Shown in pieces: positions 22,611-33,447 of a stretch of DNA of 64,000 nucleotides. The stretch covers positions 1,651,001 to 1,715,000 of the forward strand of contig OZ004590.1 in the NCBI GenBank assembly GCA_963924555.1. Direction: 5' to 3'. Origin of the DNA: Crambe crambe (lineage: Eukaryota; Porifera; Demospongiae; Poecilosclerida; Crambeidae). Made by a program: the position numbers and the translations under genes. The notes beneath the pieces were generated by a model that searched no databases, was not told the origin of the DNA, and saw only the letters and a program-made list of their open reading frames with translations. Numbering within the stretch: the stretch's first letter is position 1; every line of letters begins with the position of its first letter.

Positions 22611-25600
22611 CTAGCAAGCTACCTCTGGATTGATTGAGGGACCAGTAATTTTATAATCCAATTTGTTGACATCTGTTACTGGTGGTGGGTTATCCAACTC
22701 AAAACTATTGTCTGGCTGATTTTTCTTAGTTTTATCGACTTGAGCATAAATTGCTCCTGCACACGATAATCACATGATTATAATCATAATTAATTGTTAG
22801 ATCTTTTGAGCTCAGTTTTAATAATTCATAGTCTTAACCTGGTTTCTCTTCATCTGCAGCTGCTTTCTCTTTATCTGCAGTAGCTATCATGATAGAAATG
22901 ATGATGAGATTCATAAATTACTGCTCATAGTTAAGGGTGGTGGCACATCCCGCCCACACATGGTTGCTAAGGGGTCATATCTCCAAAACTACTAGCACCA
23001 TAGACTTTAAACTGCATATGGCTATAAAGCAGCTTAGTAATACTACACACACACAAAAGAAGAAGCAAGGTCAAATCCTACAGGTGCTATGAACAGTTTT
23101 CAAATTCACCAAATTTCACTGGGTGATTTTTGGTTTGTAACTTTCTAGCACCACTCTCCAAAAAATTACAGAAGGGTTTGTTGATATCTATTTTACTTCT
23201 CGATTTAGCCCAGGAACTTAAATACTCACTTTTGGGAAGTCAAAAAATAAAGAAGATAGCTACCAACAAATCCTTCTATAATTTTGTAGAGAGGGATACT
23301 AAGAAGCTTTAGGCCAAAAAATCAGCCACTTAATTCCAGTGGTCGTTGAGAAGCAATGCATGCTTTTTATCTCTAAAGAGTAAAAAGACTCATAGCTAGC
23401 ACCTGTAAGAATTAACCTTTTTTCTTCATTTTTAGTGTGTGTATTAGTGATATAGCTACTACCTTGCGATTTGAAGTCTATAGCTATAGTAATTTTGGAG
23501 TTAATTTAAAGGGTAGGTGAAATGAAAATTTTTTTTTACATTTTTGGGTTGTTTTGTATGCCTACATTACTGGGAAAAAATATGAGAAGCATTGGTTGAA
23601 ATCTCACCGAGAAAATAGCAGTAGAAGTTGACAATTTTATTTACATCCTGTTTTGGGCGGGGCTTACTTGTGATGTCATAGAGGGAACTCATTGTACAAT
23701 CCCTATTGAAAATAATAAAAATGCTGGAGTCTGTATTTCACACATGGTTCAGTGTATTCCCTCCACTTTACACAAGTTAATCTTAGAGTATGCTAAAAGT
23801 TATGCCAATATTTGAAGCTCATGCCTGTTACCAAAGGTGAGATATTCAAAAAATCACTTCAAAATGTAGAAACAAGCACTCAGAGCTGATGGCCAGCTTG
23901 TCATGCTATAGGTAGGGAGCTAGAATTCTCAGATAGACTTACTGGAGCATGTGTGAGTTATACATATACAGCACAAGGCATCATACCTACTAGCTGTCAA
24001 ACTAAGCTCACAAGCTAGCTAGGCATCATCTTTTATGCTGTATAGCTCACACATGTTCCAGTATATCTAAGACAGCTCACACATACTCCAGTAAGTCTAT
24101 CTAAGACTTTTAAGCCCCTACCTACAGCATACTAGATTGGTCATCAGCTCAAAAAGCCTATTTTTATATCTTGTATGCAGTGAAGGATATCTCACCTTTG
24201 ATCAGAGGCATGGACTTTAAACTTTGTTACAGCCTTTAACATACCCTAGCATTTGTTAGTGCAAACTTTGGAGTGGAAATATCAAACCTTATGTGAAATA
24301 CAGACTCCAACATTTGTATTATTTTCAATAGGGATTATACAATGAATTCCCTCTATGACATCACAAGTAAGCCCCGCCCCAAACAGGATATAAATGAAAT
24401 GGCCAACTTCTACTGCTATTTTCTCAGTGAGACTTCAACCAATGCTTCTCATATTTCTTCCCAGTAATGTAGGCATACAAAACAACCCAAAAATGTAAAT
24501 AATTTTTTCTTACCTTCCTCTGAAGGGTTTTTAGGTTTACCTACAGTAGAAAAGACAACGGCATGGGCTTCCTACTAGCTATTACAAACTGTTACTCTTT
24601 AGGGCATTAGCTATTGGAAAAGAGGAGCACAATAGTCATGTAAACCTCACAGTTCAATGGTTATCAGCCTGCTAGGCCATTATCTGAAAAATTATGTTCT
24701 GATAAAATTAATTATGGCAGCACACTTATAATTGCCTAATATCATTATGTACGATAGCTTGTTTATACCTTTTGGTTTTTTCTTCTTAGGTTTTTCCGGA
24801 TTTACTTTTTTCCTTTTCTATATGAAAAGTATTGCCAGGGCTAATAACTTCTTGACATTATAATAGGGTGGACCCCAAAATAGCTATTATGGCCCTGGTT
24901 GCACAAATTTGGCCAATTTTTACATGGAAAATAGTGGGCATAAGACAATTAAGCTATTATATACTTCACCCCTACAACAGACTTGCATAATAGAGTAAGA
25001 TTAATAGTTACCTGTCTTTCATGGCAGAAAACTGCAAGAATTATTGAAATCACAATGATCAGAATCAAAGCCAAAAGTACTATAATACCTGCAGCTAAAA
25101 TTTTGTAGTAAAATAATTATATCGAAATATCAAATAGCTATTATTTACCAATGGCTGCGATGACGTTTCCTGTGATAACTATAGATAAGAGTATAATAGT
25201 ACTGATTACATGACTGTAGTTATAAACACATCTATAGCTAACTACAAGACTTACTGCTTACTGTTACAGTAGTATTAGGATCACTATCAATTGTAGTAAC
25301 AATATTAACTGTTGTTATACTTTCCTCCACACAAGCTGGATTAGACGCTGAATAATTTTAATGAGAATTAATTGTAAAAAATTAGCTACTCTCGATATAA
25401 ACTACCATTGAATAGGTTTGTGTCCTTTGTTCCATTGCCAGCAGGATTCACTGGAGTGATGGTGTAGACAGTGCATAGGTCTGTATCCAGTGGAATAGTG
25501 ACACTTGTAGTATTAATGCCACATTGAGAATAATACAATGTATTGTTGAGAGAGTCCATCACATCCACACAGTAAGTGATGTCAGGATCCACATTAGTGA

Positions 25601-26548
25601 GATCAAGTGTGAAAGGAGCCTCCCACATGATGGTGACTGACTGATCCTGAATAGAGACACTAGTGATGTTGACTCTCCCCAAAGTACCTGGAATTCCAAA
25701 TCAATCTCACCTTAATAGAATGCAGTGTTCCTAACTATACATAGCTATAGTCAAGCCATTTGTTGCCACATTGCCATGAAATAATAGAACCCAGCTATTG
25801 AAATTAAGTTGATAATATTCATATCTAACAGGTCTTAGGTCAAAAATGGACCTGTCTGCCTGGCTTCATAGAGACTTTACATTATGAGTGGAAAAAGCGA
25901 CACTTGCAAGAGTCAATATTGTGCATCCATAACTCTGAAAACAAAAATAAAAACACAAAACCAGAAAACTTCTCATTATCAATATCAAGCTATGTGCTGT
26001 GAAAATTAGGTCCCAGCTATAATGTATAGCTAAGGTCTATATAGGGTTTTAGAGTGACTTAACTGTGCTAGAGAAGACAGTCTCAGATGCTCATTTTATT
26101 GGGAACTATAACTCTGTTCACTCCTTATAGTTATGCATGTAGTCAGCTACCTTGAACAGAAAGCTGAGCATTAGGTGATGATATTGTGCCTGATGATGAT
26201 GTACTGAGCCTACACTGTATAGTACTGGAATTCAAGTCTGTGGACACATTAGCAATTGTTAATCCTCCAATTCTCCCCAAAAATTGCGATGATACTCCAC
26301 TGAGATTCAATTCCTCCAGTCGAGAGCTATTTAAGAGCCAGGTTACTCCTGTGGGGTTCGACCCTCCAGAAGTGAAACAGGTAAAAGCAGCTGTAGAACC
26401 AACAGCTACCACATTCAGAGATGGAGCTAGCGTTGCCATAGCTGTATAACATTAAAATTAGCTATAGTTAGTGATAGAACTATAATTATATATTATTACC
26501 TTGACTGTAGACACCATTGCAATTCATCAGAATACTCATGAGTATCAT
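22611..26548 (-). CDS. Receptor A: Ig + FN3 + transmembrane, YAQV-type tail
   Basis: Ten exons in transcript order: 26500-26548, 26151-26441, 25406-25687, 25255-25347, 25149-25169, 25012-25094, 24769-24817, 24514-24540, 22839-22883 and 22611-22756. Phases agree; from the ATG at 26548 this gives 361 residues. An AG acceptor sits directly before that ATG, so a further 5' exon with a better signal peptide is likely. The Ig domain (about 18-112) has the C38/W51/C93 pattern. The FN3 domain (about 114-207) contains PDITYCVDV and YTITPVNPAGNG. A Thr-rich stalk and a hydrophobic helix (about 247-268) follow. The tail is Lys-rich, then GAIYAQVDKTKK with Tyr317 in an SH2-ligand-like context. Ligand is unknown; an immune-type or adhesion receptor of sponge-specific type is inferred. 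Confidence 0.75.
22925..23515. mobile_element. Foldback/MITE in receptor A intron
   Basis: TAGACTTTAAACTGCATATGG near 23007 and the inverted TTGAAGTCTATAGC near 23471 lie in opposing arms. So do ACACACACAAAAGAAGAAG and CTTCATTTTTAGTGTGTGT, and CCTACAGGTGCTA and TAGCACCTGTAAG. The centre holds a frame of 60 codons with no support. A related repeat is at 13676-14110. Confidence 0.5.
23517..24505. mobile_element. ~1-kb palindromic element with ~390-bp arms
   Basis: The arm at 23517-23900 is inverted at 24120-24505. Shared words are CATTTTTGGGTTGTTTTG, GAGAAGCATTGGTTGAA, TTGGGCGGGGCTTACTTG and TATTGAAAATAATA. The spacer contains repeats of AGCTCACACATG and CCAGTA. It is in an intron of receptor A, and its right end lies within about 10 bp of the donor of the small exon 24514-24540. 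Confidence 0.75.
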
Positions 26549-26579
26549 CTGAAATGGAAAAGATTTTGTGTATAGCAAT

Positions 26580-26950
26580 ATCAGAGAGTACGATAGTGCT
26601 CTCTAAGTAGGGATGGCACAGACATTTTTACCCCCCACCCCATACACGTGATTCTTGGACCTTGACCTCACAACTGACTAGTGGATCTGTCATTAGCTTT
26701 CTCTCTTGATGTTGGTCTCTCGATGCTTAGAGCGTAAACCCTAGGCACTAGTCTGGTTATGAATCAAGGCTTGATGCAACAGTATGTAAAGGCCTTAAAA
26801 AATCATAATAACAAAATTAGAGCAATGGCAATAGATAATAGTCCTTCCAGATCAGATTCATTTCAGCTCATATAATATTATGATGAAACCTCATTGAACT
26901 ATATAGCTACAATGGATGTGTACTTTGTATAATTTTCCCGAATATATAAA
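26580..26950 (-). mobile_element. E1 foldback element, copy d (foldback end missing)
   Basis: The end hairpin GAGAGTACGATAGTGCTCTC and GTAGGGATGGCAC lies at 26582-26618. It is followed by the E1 body with CACGTGATTCTTGGACC, AGAGCGTAAACCCTAGG and CTTTGTATAAT. Homology stops near 26940 before the palindrome. It begins 30 bp upstream of the first mapped exon of receptor A. Confidence 0.65.
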
Positions 26951-26964
26951 GCAAAAGTTCATGC

Positions 26965-27245
26965 TACTAGACAAATGCAATGCATTGTGAGGTGAGCCTG
27001 AGCTGAATGTGATGCATGTTCCTTTTTAGCAAGGATGAAACAGTGCACGAGAATGGCCTCTGACAATCTCTGGTTTGCATTCTCTGAGGCTTTCCTCAGC
27101 CGTCTGTGACATCAACTGCTGACGTTCTGTTCAGCGGTTTCAGAGCCCTCACTTTAGCACATGTTTATTTGTGCATGCACAATCTACTATGATGTAATGT
27201 TACCAGATGATCGTCACCGAGAAAAACCATTATTATTAGCTATTG
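26965..27245. repeat. Interspersed repeat R, split by E1 copy e
   Basis: GCAATGCATTGTGAGGTGAG, TGTTACCAGATGAT and ATTGTTAGAATGTATG follow the copy at 18020-18330. The rest of the repeat (CCAGAGCCAACCTGCTAG) resumes at 28198, immediately after E1 copy e. Confidence 0.6.
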
Positions 27246-27249
27246 TTAG

Positions 27250-28188
27250 AATGTATGATAAATAAAAAGAAAAGTAGGGATGGCTGTGTGCGGTTCAAAA
27301 AAGTTCAGCAACAAGAGAGTGAACTTCAGTCAAGTAACCCCTTCCCATCACAAATATCACCAAACTACGAGCTAACTATTCACTCCCATGACAGGCCATG
27401 CAAGATGAGATATAAAGGGAGTGAAGTATAATATTGGTAATAGGAAGTGGTTACTTGACTGAAGTTCACTCTCTTGTTGCTGAATTTTTTTGAACTGCAC
27501 ACAGCCATCCATACTTTTCTTTTTTATTTAGAATAAATATTTTCCCCATTACTTGTTAATCACCTTTTTTGATGTAATGCTCTATTATAATACAACTGGA
27601 TGAGCACTGTGATCCTGCTATCCAAGTTAAAGTTCATGTACTGTAGCTATGTAGTTCATTGGAGGTTTCATCATAATATTGTATGAGCTGATCTGGAAGC
27701 TAATGCTATCTATACAAGATTGCCATTGACCTAATTTTTGTATATAATTTTTTAAGGCCTTTACTGATATGTACCTGATATACTGTAGCTACAAGGCTTG
27801 ATTCATAACCAGACTAGTGCCTAGGGTTTACGCTCTAAGCATCGAGAGACCAACATCAAGAGAGAAAGCTAATGACAGATTTGCTAGTCAGTTGTGAGGT
27901 CAATTGTGAGGTCAAGGTCCAAGAATCACGTGTACAGGGGCGGGGCATAAAAATGTCTGCCACGTTGTAGGTTGAAAGGTAGCAAGTTGGAAAATGACAT
28001 GTCATTCTTGAACATGTTGAGTTAAAGGTAAAGGAGTCAATTTTGAGCAGTGTGGTACAAAAATTATAGCATTTGAATGAACCATTTCTGAAATAAGTTG
28101 TTCGATGATGATGATGATGACGACGACGACGATGATAACGAACGACCAATCAGTGCCATCCCTACTACTATCGTACTCTCTGATATAA
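27250..28188 (+). mobile_element. E1 foldback element, copy e (full length)
   Basis: The palindrome is at about 27255-27545, then the body, then the end at 28150-28188 with GCCATCCCTACTACTATCG and TACTCTCTGATA. Repeat R resumes directly after it, so the comparison with the unsplit copy of R at 18020-18330 defines both ends of the inserted unit. A GAT/GAC-type microsatellite at 28100-28140 creates the His-rich antisense frame. Confidence 0.75.
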
Positions 28189-29424
28189 TGCAAACTCCAG
28201 AGCCAACCTGCTAGTGTGCATGGGGCTCGATCGCTCAGGGTCGCCCCAATAATACATTTGATTTTGCTTTTAAGTACACAGAATGAGTGAATTCACATCT
28301 AAAATATATTCATTGCACCAAGCCAAGCAACACTGGAACAATGTGCAGTGGTACAATGTGCAGAGCATAATTATGGCAACGTGGAAGGATATCCAATTTT
28401 CCCCTGTGCTAGCTACCGCTGCCACCAGGTTGTGCAAGTGTCTGCCAGCCTCGCAGATGAGCCGAGGTCTAGGCTTCTACAAGCAACAAACTGTAACTGA
28501 GTAGATAGCAAAACATTTTAATCAGAACAAAAAGCACGACTAACAGGTTTTTTGTTACGTGTGTGATCGTGAGCATGTTCAATGAGAGTGTTACGTAATT
28601 ATGAGTAAGTGTTAATTATTCTGTGTCTCTGTTTCTCTGTATCTTTTGGACTGATCTCTTGTTGGAGCTGTGTGTCCAGGAGGTCCCATCCCAACAATAA
28701 TTGACAGCTATGAAGTTATAGTAAAAATGGTGCACTGCTCAACCTAGCTAAGGCCAGTGTTAATGATATTCATGTTTCTGGTCAACCACCCGCATTGAAA
28801 AATTGGCACCGCTCCAGAAGCCATTATTGCATTAGTTATACAGCTACTCAGCTGAGCAGCTGCAGACTTAAAGTGCTTGTACTTGTGGCTAGAAAAATGG
28901 ACATTTTTGACATTGATAATAATGGTATAATGGATAATAACTACCGCCCACCGCATGGTTGTGAGGAAAAATCCTGATCAGAAACATGAATGTCATTAAC
29001 ACTGGCCTAATATGGATCTAAGTTAGCTTTAGATGCTATAGCTACAGCCTTGAGCCTAGACTTGTTGTCTGCAACCCAGCAGGCCTTGATGTTTTAGCAC
29101 TGTGTCTGAGGTCCAATGTTACAGAGTCTAGATAGCCAGGCCTGGCACCATACTCAAAAATCAATGATTCAAGGCATGTGTCTCTTCAGTGTACACAGTT
29201 TGAGTTGCTATTAGCTAGCTATAATAATACCCCTCCCCAAAAATATGCTTTGGCCCTACTAGAAATTTCCATGAGGCTTACCCCGGTGAAGTTTGATAAT
29301 TGCTGACCACGATCCACGATAGCCATACGGAGTTCTAAATCACCAGCCTATGTAGCCACGCAATCACTGAGAAGGGAATTTAGCTACTCATAATTAAATC
29401 CAATTCGCCCCCGCCTAAAATTTG
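28189..29424. other. Intergenic, no supported gene
   Basis: Apart from the end of repeat R (28190-28260), nothing convincing is seen. The frames at 28283-28504 and 28744-28977 lack similarity and splice context. The right edge is the 7-bp target-site duplication ATTTGAC of nested element 1. Confidence 0.4.
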
Positions 29425-29793
29425 ATTTGACCTTAGATAATTAGACTACGTACACAGGATTGGAAACAATTATTCGCGCGCGGACCATGCGCGTTGCGCC
29501 AAATTATTGCAGCTGTTTACAGTGTGGTTTGTTTCTCTAAGTGTGTGGCTTATTATTGCTGGGGAAAATCCTCTCTCAACTGAAGGACGAACTAATTTAC
29601 AAGGTAAAATTGTGTTATCATTGCCTAGCCAGTGCTAAGAGACCTGCTACGATCTAGCTAATAAAAGCTGCTAATTTACAGTGCTAGAGACCTAGCTAGC
29701 TAGCTATTAGCTATACTGAAGCTTATATGACCACTTCATTGTTAATTGCTTTAACTATAGATCCTCAAGTTTCGCAATAAATTGTGAAAACTA

Positions 29794-30700
29794 AGATGAT
29801 CTCTCATCCACACAATATTGCTGCTCGAGAAGTTGCTACTCTTGAATGGTGCACAAATCCTTCAAGCTATGAAATGTTGAATTGCTATGAAATGTTGAAT
29901 TGCTTTGAAGCACACCTAATAAAATTACTTGAATGTTGTATTGACCCTCATCCCTTAGAGAAAATACAATGGGCAGTACCATAAAATTAGAATCACCACA
30001 GAGTTTCAGAAAATCTGGAGAGATTTTTTTTTGTCAAGCTGGTATAGCAATGGACCCTTCACCCCTCCTGTACTAGAAAATTACAGATGTGTTATTTTGA
30101 ACAAGTAATTCTTAGTAACTGCCCTATTTCAGTGACCTCAGCTACACCTCCCAGCATAATCATGAGTGTGTGATTACTTACAAAGAGAGTAATGCATTGC
30201 TGTATGCAGCAGGGTACATCCCAAGGGCTCTGCACAAGAGATTAAAAAGTTCCTCTCACCCTTTGAAAGAAGATTGTGATTTGTTACTATGATGACGATG
30301 AAGAATCAGAGGATTGGATAGACTTGGTTGACAGGGGAGATTACTCCACATTTCAAACTCCATGTATAGTTTCATGGTGGAGATGGAGAAAGAAGTTCAG
30401 AATCATTTGATAAAGCCCATTGATAACATTAAGTTAAAGAAGGAATGTACAAAAATAGTGAAATTAGATGTAAATGGTCTGCTTAATTTTGATGAAATTA
30501 ATGTTCATGCAGCTAAAAGAAACTGTAACCTTCCTGAGGGTTTACATATGGTCCTGTTACGATCATTTATTAACCTTATAAATCATTCGTCTGGGTGTCG
30601 ACAAAATTTGCAATCATCCAGTAGGGTCAGAAGATGTATCACATCTAATGGTGATGACATAAGTGTTGGTGCATTGGCAGTGGCTTTAATTTTCATGTGA
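29794..30700 (+). pseudogene. Decayed accessory gene of element 1
   Basis: Frame pieces across 29794-30700 resemble the protein of 36194-37153. SNALLYAAGYIPRALHKRL parallels ENAIRYASGFVTMRLKKIY. WIDLVDRGDYSTFQT parallels WISTINRGGLFEINDS. MVEMEKEVQNHLIKP parallels RALELKVQECLPHHL. The last piece, 30362-30700, is open for 112 codons and continues past the region shared with the intact homologue. Stops and frame changes break the gene in at least two places, notably around 30000 and 30300. It is the second occurrence of this gene type in the nest. Confidence 0.6.
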
Positions 30701-30746
30701 TCAACCTCTACATCTCTAATATTTAGGAACCATTTAAAATCTTCCA

Positions 30747-31164
30747 TTATGGTAACACTAAAGAGTGAACAAACTGCTGTGGAATTTGGGTGAGTTTCAC
30801 CAAGGTGTGGTTGGGCTCTTTCAATTTGATGGAAGTATATACACTGTCTGTCCAGGATGACTGAAAGATCACTGAAGCAGGACTTGAAGATACTGGCACT
30901 GGAATAGATGGCACCTTGAGAATGTTCTTACCTCCATGTTTTTGACACACAGTTTGCTTTTTTTCCCTCCTTGGCATAGCTAACAATTGTATAGTAATAA
31001 ATTAATGTGGATGAGTTAGCACGTACACTAGCATAATACATGCAGCTTATGGGATTGATGCTATTCCAAACTGCAGCACTAACTCTATCAGTTGGCAAAA
31101 TTTCATTGCTCATGGAATAGTACCTTTTGTGTGAAAGAAAGCAAAAATATACACCTCCAAACAC
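30747..31164 (-). pseudogene. Possible transposase 5' remnant of element 1
   Basis: Two overlapping minus frames lie near the right TIR of element 1, where element 2 has its transposase start relative to its own ends. One begins AMPRREKKQTVCQKHGGK, a basic start like MPRKKRFTHFKNGERKK of the element 2 transposase. Beyond that similarity is not clear. Position and the basic start are the only support. Confidence 0.25.
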
Positions 31165-31664
31165 AGAAAACTCCAGAAAGCATCAAAGATTCAGGACAAA
31201 AACTTATATTGTGCACACCATTCCGTATGGCAAGCATCACTCCACAACATGAACTTCATTAAAAGGACACAGGAATTATGCCTTTGCAATGAAAGAAGGA
31301 AAAAACTTTATCCGTTGCTAGGGTGATAAAAATCTCCATGGAAAACTGTTTTATGAGCAAACTAACTATACTTAAGAAATACATTTCACATCCCTGGAAC
31401 ATACTCTGTAAAGTAGCCCTTTATTCGATGGTAAAACTCACCAGTTTATTCTCCTTTCATGAAAAGTATACTCGAGAAACAAGGAATAAATTTCCAATTT
31501 TCCTTCGCGCATAGCAACACGGATCGTCCGCGACGATTTGTATTAGCATAATGGGCGCACGTGAGCTGTTTCCAATCCTGTGTACGTAGTCTAATCAATG
31601 ATAGATATATGAGCCGTACCGGGATTGGAAACGGGGTCACGTGCGCCCGTAGGGCTAGTATAAT

Positions 31665-32773
31665 CATAGATATAAGAGGTTTACGGGATTAGAAACGGAT
31701 CACGTGCTCTCGTTAGCAACTAACAACTGAGGCGCGTTGACAGCTGAATGACATAGCACTTTTGTCAAAGTTGCTGTTCTGACAAGATCCGTGAGGTAAG
31801 ACTTATGCCAATGATACTATAATACACTAGGGCATAGATTTACTGTATGAAATAAATTTCAGCTCAGATTTTCAAGTTTATTCCTACAAATACTACTGTA
31901 GTGGTTAATGGGACTGTAATCCCTCTCATGCTTGATGGAATCAATTGCTGTTGCCCATTTTCTGATCAAAAGGCATGTAAATTTTAGCTACATGGAATAG
32001 TAATGTTGGTTTTTGTATTAGCTGACATATATTGTCTCTAGCATTTGCAAGTGGTGTTAAAACTGTAATCCCTCTCACAAGAAATAGATTAACAATATTG
32101 AAACTGTATTAGTTATTTCAGGGAAAGGATAGAACAGTAAATGGAATTGGTGCATTCGTTTTCTATACAATAGTCATCCTATGGAGATGGCAAGCTTACT
32201 ATATTTCCCCCCTAATATCCATAGGGTCCACAGGACAGCTGACTGAGCCGAATTCTTGAGGTGGATGGTGTCAAAACCCAACAGCCAAAAGCTGGAAGTA
32301 TTGCAATAATGTTGATGAGGGAGAACTGGGCAGAAACTGGCGGATAACTTTGGGGCAAAATTATCTAGCTATAATAATAATGAATTTATGTCTAATTTTA
32401 ATACCAAAAGTCATTCTGGCCTTTCTTTCAAATCAATCACATAAAATTAATGTATAATGAGCAATGATAGGTACTCATAGTTATAATTACAAGGAAAAAA
32501 GTTATGAATAATTAATAACTTCCTTCCTCAGACTCTCCAACTTCAACTCTCTGACTCTTCACTTCTTCAATACCTTCCCCTTAGCTTACTTGTACTATTC
32601 TGTGAGCTGTAGGGGCAGAATATCACTTTAACTGCCTTGAAAGGAGTGAATAGTGATCTCTTTTCACAACGATTAATATAATTAATGCTGCATGCGCGTG
32701 CGCATCTGTCAACGCGCCACGGTTGTGCAGTTCATTGGGCGTTTCCAATCCCGTAAAACCTCTTATATCTATG
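31665..32773. mobile_element. Nested TIR element 3, non-coding
   Basis: It begins CATAGATATAAGAGG and ends with the inverse CCTCTTATATCTATG. The inner TIR word is GGGATTAGAAACG on the left and CGTTTCCAATCCC on the right. GTATAAT at 31658-31664 and 32774-32780 is the target duplication. A subterminal inverted pair GCGCGTTGACAG / CTGTCAACGCGC follows. The 1.1 kb interior has no supported gene, so it is a non-autonomous relative of elements 1 and 2. Confidence 0.8.
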
Positions 32774-33447
32774 GTATAATTATTGAAGTACAGGCTCGTT
32801 TCACCTTAGTTACGCGCATGAGTTACTGTCTTCCCGAGTACAAAGGACCGCAAACATAATATTATCAGAAAATCTTTGCGGCTATTGTAAAACAAGCCGC
32901 GAGAACGGTACTGCAGTTTAGCCCAAACAGAATTCGTTCAAATCTCTTTAGGGGAGAAATTTATAAGAAACACTCTCAGCTCCTTGCCTGAATCTATCTT
33001 GTGTACCATTTGCAAGTAAGTGCTATATAATGCAGAGTTAGCATATAGTGGATAATGTAAAGCTACCAAATGTGCAACTAAATCCATTGTCACTAGAATT
33101 AAATAATGAATAGTTTATATCTACTGCCCTCATCTTTGTAATTCAAAGGCTCAATTTTGTGTACCATAAGCAACTGTGTGTTAAAGGATAGGACTTGTTT
33201 TCTGATTAGTAGCAATTGCTTACCTATTAAAGTAACTAAATGTGCTATTTTGCTGAATGCAAGCTGTTTAGCATCCGACTTATGCAGGGATAAAGTTACA
33301 GCTAGCTACACTATAGCTCTATAGCTTAAGGCATAATATTGAGTCCCACATTCCCAAACCAAATTAATAGCTATACACTTTGTGATGAATATAGCTATAT
33401 CACAAAGTGTAGCACTAGCTGACATGGTACTGTAACATGCATGCAGA

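Noticed and set aside
25386-26439. Separate short genes for each Ig and FN3 frame
   Set aside because: Splice borders and phases join them to a stalk, membrane and tail exons as one receptor gene; the same holds for 43126-44197.
26186-26449. Plus-strand 87-codon frame (also 43944-44207)
   Set aside because: Antisense of the Ig exon; its conservation between copies is explained by the conserved minus-strand exon.
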